Source: Candidatus Zixiibacteriota bacterium (lineage in GTDB: Bacteria > Zixibacteria > MSB-5A5 > DSPP01). Taken from it: DNA of 64,000 bases. A model generated the notes under the pieces. It worked only from the letters and a program-made list of their open reading frames with translations, had not been told where the DNA came from and did not search any database. The DNA lies in assembly GCA_022614805.1 (NCBI GenBank), contig JAKEHY010000022.1:1-64000 (forward strand), given 5' to 3'. Below are positions 59,624 through 64,000 of the stretch, one piece after another (position 1 is the stretch's first letter; each line of letters opens with the position of its first letter). The position numbers and the translations under genes are program-made.

Positions 59624-60798
59624 ACTTTTTCGAGGGCGGTTTTGATTTTCTCCAAAGCCCGGCAAATGTTTTCCTGCGAATTGGCGTAGGAGAAACGGAT
59701 GTATCCTTCGCCGAATCGTCCGAAGGCGGTTCCGGAAAGACAGGCGACCCCGGCCCCTTCCAATAAGTAATCGGCCATTTCCCTGGAAGATTTGCCGAAT
59801 TTTTTTATGGAGGGAAACACGTAAAAAGCCCCCTGCGGCTCCGTGATCGAAAGACGCGGAATTTGCTTCAGGCCGGAAACGATTAGGTCCCGCCGGGCTT
59901 TGAACTCCGCCACCATCTTATCCACCTCATCCTGCGGGCCGGAGAGAGCCGCTTCAATGGCTTTCTGCCCGAAGCCGGAGGTGCAGGAAAAATCGTTGAT
60001 GGCCAGTTTGGTGACCGCCTGCGCCAACGCATCCGGCATTGCGCCAAATCCCAGCCGCCAGCCGGTCATCGCGTACGCCTTGGACATTCCGTCCAGAACG
60101 ATGGTGCGTTCCGCCATTCCGGGAAAGGAAGCGATGGAAATATGCGTTCCGCTGTACAAGCCGCGCGAATAAATCTCATCCGACAGAACCCAGATATCCT
60201 CCCGGTTTTTGATGACCTCAAAAATTCCCTCCAACTCTTTTTTACCCAAAACCGTGCCGGTCGGATTGTGCGGGGAGTTTAGAATCAGCATTCGGGTTTT
60301 ATTGGTGAGTAACTTTTTCAACCTCTCCCCCTCCATTCGGAAGCCGTTCTGCTCCTCAAGTGGATACGGCACGGCTTTGCCGCCGACGAAGTTGACCGCC
60401 GACTCGTAGATGGGGAACCCCGGGTTGGGATAAATCACCTCGTTCCCCGTTTCAATCAAAGCCAGAATCGATAAAAACATAATCGGCTTGGCTCCCGGGG
60501 TGATCACAATGTTTTCCGGCTTAAAGGGGACGCCTATTTTTTTGGAGAGATGGTCGGCAACGACTTTCCGAACTTCCGGCAGCCCCGCCGCCGGAGTGTA
60601 GTGGGTAAAGCCGGCATCCATCGCCTTTTGAGCGGCCTTGCGGATGAACTCCGGCGTGTCGAAATCCGGCTCCCCGATTTCGAGATGGATGATTTCCCTT
60701 CCGGAGGCTTCCAAGGCCCGCGCCCGCGCCAGAACTTCAAAAGCGGTCTCCGTTCCCAGCCGGGACATCCGTTCGGCTAATCGCAGCTTGGCTCCCAA
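59620..60798 (-). CDS. PLP-dependent aminotransferase, class I
   Basis: 392 residues of the aspartate aminotransferase fold: HLEIGEPDFDTP near the N-terminus, NSPHNPTGTV, and the PLP Lys in DGMSKAYAMTGWRLG. Probably acts on alanine or glutamate from the salvaged peptides, but substrate cannot be fixed. First gene of a seven-gene overlapping operon. Confidence 0.92.
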   Translation of the reverse strand: MGAKLRLAERMSRLGTETAFEVLARARALEASGREIIHLEIGEPDFDTPEFIRKAAQKAMDAGFTHYTPAAGLPEVRKVVADHLSKKIGVPFKPENIVITPGAKPIMFLSILALIETGNEVIYPNPGFPIYESAVNFVGGKAVPYPLEEQNGFRMEGERLKKLLTNKTRMLILNSPHNPTGTVLGKKELEGIFEVIKNREDIWVLSDEIYSRGLYSGTHISIASFPGMAERTIVLDGMSKAYAMTGWRLGFGAMPDALAQAVTKLAINDFSCTSGFGQKAIEAALSGPQDEVDKMVAEFKARRDLIVSGLKQIPRLSITEPQGAFYVFPSIKKFGKSSREMADYLLEGAGVACLSGTAFGRFGEGYIRFSYANSQENICRALEKIKTALEKV

Positions 60799-60816
60799 GG
60801 TCTCTCCATCTCTTCC

Positions 60817-61701
60817 TTACGCCGTTGCGGCCGGCCCGGTTGCCGGGAGCCGGTCTCGCATCCTCCAGAAGATATAGCCGGCTATAATGGACACAATAGC
60901 CAAAGCCGCTCCGAACTCATCGATGAAATACTTCGTTTTGCCAGTATCCGCCGTCAGGGGGGTGAAGATCTCCTGCACGAAAAGGTTATGGCTGGCGTGT
61001 AAAAATGCTCCCGTCCATAAGTTTCCTGACTTCAACCGCATCCATGCAAAAATGAAGCTCATTCCCAAAACCATGACCGTAAAACAAAATAAACGATACC
61101 AGGTTGGCGTGTATGTGTTGTATTTCAGAAATAGTAAAAGTGGATAATGCCACATTGCCCATACAGTACCGCTAAGCAAAGCTGTCGTAGTAAAAGACGT
61201 GGCCTTTGCCAGCTCTGGTACCAAAAAACCCCGCCACCCGATTTCTTCTCCCAAAGCAAAACCGGTGTTACGGATGATGCCAAGCGTTCCCGTTAAAATC
61301 ACCATTAAAAATAGGACCAAACCGGCCGGCAACCCTTCCCAGCGGAAATCCTGCACCGCGGACTGCACGAACTCCGGATTGTAGAATCCTCCCAATCCAG
61401 AGAGCCAGACCGCCAGGTATGCAACCAGTGCGTAGGCCAATGGAATTAGATAGCTGGCAATTTGATATTTTGTCTTTCCCCATCCCCAACCCAGTTCGGA
61501 AATGCTTTTTCCGCACAATTTGCAGGTAATTAATGCCGCCACGCCGGGGCACCACATAAGCCCAAGAACATAGTTTATCCGCCCAGAGGCGCCAGAACCA
61601 GTTGTGCTAATTAATAAATAATAAAAAACTGCACTAAGCCCAAAGTTGATAAGAAGAAAAATTAAGATCCTTTTCCAAATTATCTTGTTCGTTTCCTCCA
61701 T
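60817..61701 (-). CDS. CPBP (CAAX) family intramembrane metalloprotease
   Basis: 294 residues, about eight helices. Motif 1 EEIGWRGF (EExxxR), motif 2 MWHYPLL and motif 3 HASHNLF near the end, as in the ABI/CPBP family. GGAGGGGAACCG precedes the ATG. In-frame and single; a terminator for the upstream transketolase pair lies just before it. Confidence 0.9.
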   Translation of the reverse strand: MEETNKIIWKRILIFLLINFGLSAVFYYLLISTTGSGASGRINYVLGLMWCPGVAALITCKLCGKSISELGWGWGKTKYQIASYLIPLAYALVAYLAVWLSGLGGFYNPEFVQSAVQDFRWEGLPAGLVLFLMVILTGTLGIIRNTGFALGEEIGWRGFLVPELAKATSFTTTALLSGTVWAMWHYPLLLFLKYNTYTPTWYRLFCFTVMVLGMSFIFAWMRLKSGNLWTGAFLHASHNLFVQEIFTPLTADTGKTKYFIDEFGAALAIVSIIAGYIFWRMRDRLPATGPAATA

Positions 61702-61721
61702 CGGTTCCCCTCCGTCACGCT

Positions 61722-61749
61722 AAAAAAAATACCCCGCTCAAGGACGGGG
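61722..61749 (-). terminator. terminator of the transketolase operon
   Basis: On the minus strand CCCCG pairs with CGGGG around a CTTGAG-type loop, then TATTTTTTTT. Lies about 110 nt after the transketolase stop. Confidence 0.75.
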
Positions 61750-61784
61750 CTGCCTTCACGATTATCCACGGGCCTCAACTTCTC

Positions 61785-61830
61785 CTGTCCCCCTTGACAA
61801 GGGGGACAGACCCCGACTCACAGTCGGGGT
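61785..61830. repeat. two palindromes after the transketolase gene
   Basis: 61785-61809 (CTGTCCCCCTT/AAGGGGGACAG) and 61810-61830 (ACCCCGACT/AGTCGGGGT). No T-tract follows. Different arms from the GTAGGGG family. Confidence 0.7.
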
Positions 61831-61860
61831 CAGGGGGTCTAAGAATCGTTCGCCGATAAA

Positions 61861-62826
61861 CTACTTCCCATTCCCCCTGTGGTCTCTTCGCCGCAAGGCC
61901 TTTCTGGCTTTTTCGACGATATTGGTCGATTTCATCCCGAAGGCGACCAAAAGCTCCTCCGGCTTGCCGGACTGGCCGAACCGGTCCCACATCGCCACCA
62001 TCTCCACCGGCACGGGATGGTACCAGGCGGTAACCTGCGCCACGGCCGCGCCCAGCCCGCCGTAGATTTGGTGCTCCTCGGCCGTGACCAGAGAGCCGCA
62101 GTCACGCGCGGCCTGGATGATAATTCCCTCGTCCAGTGGCTTGAGTGTATGCATATTGATGACCCGCGCCTCCACTCTGTCTTCGCGCGCCAGAACCTCC
62201 GCCGCTTCCAATGCCTCATAAACCATAATCCCGCAGCCGATAATGGCCAAATCCTTCCCCTCCCGCATCACCAGCGCTTTGCCGAACTCAAAGGGAGTAT
62301 TCTCGTCCGTGACGACCGGCACGTCCTCCCGCCCCATCCGCAGATAGCAGGGCCCCCAAATCTCCGCTATCGCCAAAGTCGCCTTCTTGGTTTCCCAATA
62401 ATCGCACGGGCAAACCACCTTCATATTCGGCAGCGAGCGCATAATGGCGAACTCTTCCAAGGCCTGATGGGTGGCGCCGTCCGGCCCCACCGAAATTCCG
62501 CCGTGCGCCCCGCCGATTTTGACGTTCAGGTTGGAATAACAGGTGGTCACCCGAATCATATCCAAATCCCGGCAGGCGGCAAAAGCGCCGTAGGTGGCGA
62601 AAAAAGGAATTTTGCCGGTGAGGGAAAGCCCCGCCGCCACGTTGGACATATTCTGCTCCGCCACCCCCATCTGGAAAAAGCGCTGGGGAAATTTCTGGGC
62701 GAAAAAGTGCACCATCGTGGAGGAGGCCAAATCGCCGACTAAAACCACGACGTTCGGATTGGTCTCCCCCAGCTCCGCCAAGGCATGTCCGAACCCTTCG
62801 CGGGTTTTTTTCATTTGCACAGGCAT
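61861..62826 (-). CDS. transketolase, C-terminal subunit
   Basis: About 321 residues covering the pyrimidine and C-terminal domains: VVVLVGDLASST, then F.MGVAEQNM with the conserved Glu that activates TPP, and a C-terminal domain with VINMHTLKPLD. It pairs with the N-terminal subunit to form an active transketolase of the pentose phosphate pathway. ATG 62826 overlaps the previous stop (TAATG). Confidence 0.93.
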   Translation of the reverse strand: MPVQMKKTREGFGHALAELGETNPNVVVLVGDLASSTMVHFFAQKFPQRFFQMGVAEQNMSNVAAGLSLTGKIPFFATYGAFAACRDLDMIRVTTCYSNLNVKIGGAHGGISVGPDGATHQALEEFAIMRSLPNMKVVCPCDYWETKKATLAIAEIWGPCYLRMGREDVPVVTDENTPFEFGKALVMREGKDLAIIGCGIMVYEALEAAEVLAREDRVEARVINMHTLKPLDEGIIIQAARDCGSLVTAEEHQIYGGLGAAVAQVTAWYHPVPVEMVAMWDRFGQSGKPEELLVAFGMKSTNIVEKARKALRRRDHRGNGK

Positions 62827-63734
62827 TAAGCCAGAACTCCCGCCGGCTTTTGCGGATACGCCGGCTCGGTGGAAGTTGCCAGATGATTGTGCCACTCGTC
62901 AAAAGTGGTGCCGAGTTCGGCCAATGCTTTCTCCGCCTGCTCTTTCGTAGGCGGCTTGCCGTGCCACTCGTATTTATCGTGCATAAAGGAAACCCCCTGC
63001 CCCATTATGGTATGGGCCAGAATAACGGTCGGCTTCCCCTTGGTATGGCGGGCTTCATCCAAAGCCCCCAGGATTTCCTCAAAGTTGTGCCCGTCCACTT
63101 CGATGACGTGCCAGCGAAAGGCCCGGTATTTATCCGCCAGGGGAGAGATTCCCATTATATCCTCCACCCGGCCGTCGATTTGGGCCTGGTTGTAGTCGAT
63201 GAGGCCGCAGAGATTATCCAATTTGTAATGTCCGGCCGACATCGCCGCCTCCCAGATGGCCCCTTCCTGCTGTTCCCCGTCGGACATTAAAGCATAGATG
63301 CGGCGGGAATGGCCGTCCAGACGGGAACCGAGCGCCGCGCCGACGGCAATCGAAAGCCCCTGGCCGAGCGAGCCGGAGGAAACCTCCACGCCGGGGGTGT
63401 CGAGGGAAGAAGGATGTCCCTGCAAATGCCCGTCGAATTGGCGGAATTTGAGCAGGTCGCATTTCGGGAAAAAACCGGCCTCGGCCAAAAGCGAATAATG
63501 GACGGGGGTGACGTGGCCGAAAGACCAGAACCACATATCCCGCCCCTCCCACTTGGGATGGCGCGGGTCAAAGGTCAATTCGTGAAAAAACAAAGTTGTG
63601 CCGACGTCGGCAAAGGAAAGCGGCCCGCCGGTATGCCCCGATTTGGCCGGCACCAGCATCGTGATGATATCCCGCCGGATTTCCAGCGCCTTCTGCTTCA
63701 GTTCGAGTATCGAAAGATTATACGGATTCGCCAA
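62826..63734 (-). CDS. transketolase, N-terminal subunit
   Basis: 302 residues covering the diphosphate-binding domain: SGHTGGPLS, then the Mg/TPP motif SDGEQQEG...IDYNQ. GAAAAGGAGCAG precedes the ATG. The promoter about 65-90 nt upstream has a TATATT box; a GTAGGGG palindrome sits in the leader. Confidence 0.94.
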   Translation of the reverse strand: MANPYNLSILELKQKALEIRRDIITMLVPAKSGHTGGPLSFADVGTTLFFHELTFDPRHPKWEGRDMWFWSFGHVTPVHYSLLAEAGFFPKCDLLKFRQFDGHLQGHPSSLDTPGVEVSSGSLGQGLSIAVGAALGSRLDGHSRRIYALMSDGEQQEGAIWEAAMSAGHYKLDNLCGLIDYNQAQIDGRVEDIMGISPLADKYRAFRWHVIEVDGHNFEEILGALDEARHTKGKPTVILAHTIMGQGVSFMHDKYEWHGKPPTKEQAEKALAELGTTFDEWHNHLATSTEPAYPQKPAGVLA

Positions 63735-63757
63735 AGCTGCTCCTTTTCGCCATCACT

Positions 63758-63781
63758 GTAGGGGCACAATATATTGTGCCC
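63758..63781. repeat. GTAGGGG palindrome in transketolase leader
   Basis: GGGGCACAATATATTGTGCCC core; perfectly symmetric over 20 bp. Lies between promoter and gene, so it will be transcribed into the leader. Confidence 0.85.
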
Positions 63782-63801
63782 TTGCCATTCCAAAAACGGG
63801 C

Positions 63802-63829
63802 AATATACCTTGCCTCCCTTTGCTGTCAA
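63802..63829 (-). promoter_or_regulatory. transketolase operon promoter
   Basis: On the minus strand TTGACA (63829-63824), 16 nt, TATATT (63807-63802). Same spacing and -10 as the secDF promoter. Confidence 0.68.
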
Positions 63830-63882
63830 ATCCTCTCACCCTCTCAAGATAATAATTTTAAAAATGCAATCCAAGCCCCATT

Positions 63883-63898
63883 TGTGAAAAAAATCACA
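63883..63898. promoter_or_regulatory. CRP-type operator site
   Basis: TGTGA, six A, TCACA: a complete match to the Crp half-sites and spacing. Centred about 95 nt upstream of the predicted transketolase start; it could also serve a gene to the right of the window. The following 100 nt are A+T rich with AAGATTGTCC repeated at 63904 and 63944. Confidence 0.5.
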
Positions 63899-64000
63899 GA
63901 GGGAAGATTGTCCCCAACAATGAATCATAAAATTTGGATTAAAAAGATTGTCCATCGTTTCTCAGCAACCCGATGCGACTTTAACACGACTGAAAATGAA

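Noticed and set aside
61785..61830. rho-independent terminator
   Set aside because: Two good stems but no T-tract on either strand; the real terminator is at 61722-61749.

Overview
The window (about 55% G+C) looks like a chromosomal segment of an uncultured FCB-group bacterium. My best guess is candidate phylum Zixibacteria or a close relative. This rests on secreted proteins ending in dockerin-like repeats (GDVNCS..ADVVYL), a BamA-type patatin, split transketolase, secD/secF, and DUF4159/DUF4175/DUF2723 families. No phage, transposase, CRISPR array or rRNA is visible. The one tRNA is a tRNA-Lys cut by the left edge.

Layout. 1-8 kb: tRNA-Lys, a fatty-acid-hydroxylase-like protein coupled to an RhlE-type helicase, a TPP riboswitch and Thi4 thiazole synthase, a glycine-zipper lipoprotein, a LON-domain protein, an AraC-MGMT fusion, a DUF1203 protein and an A+T-rich secreted protein. 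8-10.7 kb: secD-secF behind a good promoter. 10.7-17.5 kb: four tandem paralogous GT-C-like membrane proteins on the minus strand. 17.6-23.6 kb: a DUF4159/DUF4175/TPR operon. 23.6-31 kb: small membrane protein, DUF2723 protein, EamA transporter, patatin-BamA protein and TrmH methyltransferase. 31-38.4 kb: DedA, CNNM/CorC-like protein and P-type ATPase (minus) facing DUF502, EIIA-CBS and a CaCA-like exchanger (plus). 38.4-45.7 kb: accessory region with a 14-repeat FG-GAP protein, two further dockerin-bearing secreted proteins, HtpX and gene fragments. 45.8-49 kb: five-gene membrane operon led by a DUF6754-like protein. 49.2-52.4 kb: sugar-type ABC importer without ATPase. 52.5-60.8 kb: seven overlapping genes for murein peptide recycling. 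60.8-63.7 kb: CPBP protease and split transketolase.

Across the window runs a family of short palindromes beginning GTAGGGG (13 copies). Their arms differ in sequence but stay self-complementary. Several supply the stop codon of the gene they follow, and one lies in frame inside the TrmH gene. Recognisable promoters are sigma70-like, TTGAC(A/C)-16/17-TATATT/TAAAAT, and some -10 boxes sit so close to the start codon that leaderless mRNAs are likely.

The best candidate for an undescribed system is the 45.8-49.0 kb operon: five genes, four 4-nt ATGA overlaps, all products apparently membrane proteins, two of them probably divergent homologues. Also notable are a secreted protein combining dockerin repeats with a possible clan-CD peptidase-like C-terminus, the Cys-type Thi4, and possible near-cognate start codons.
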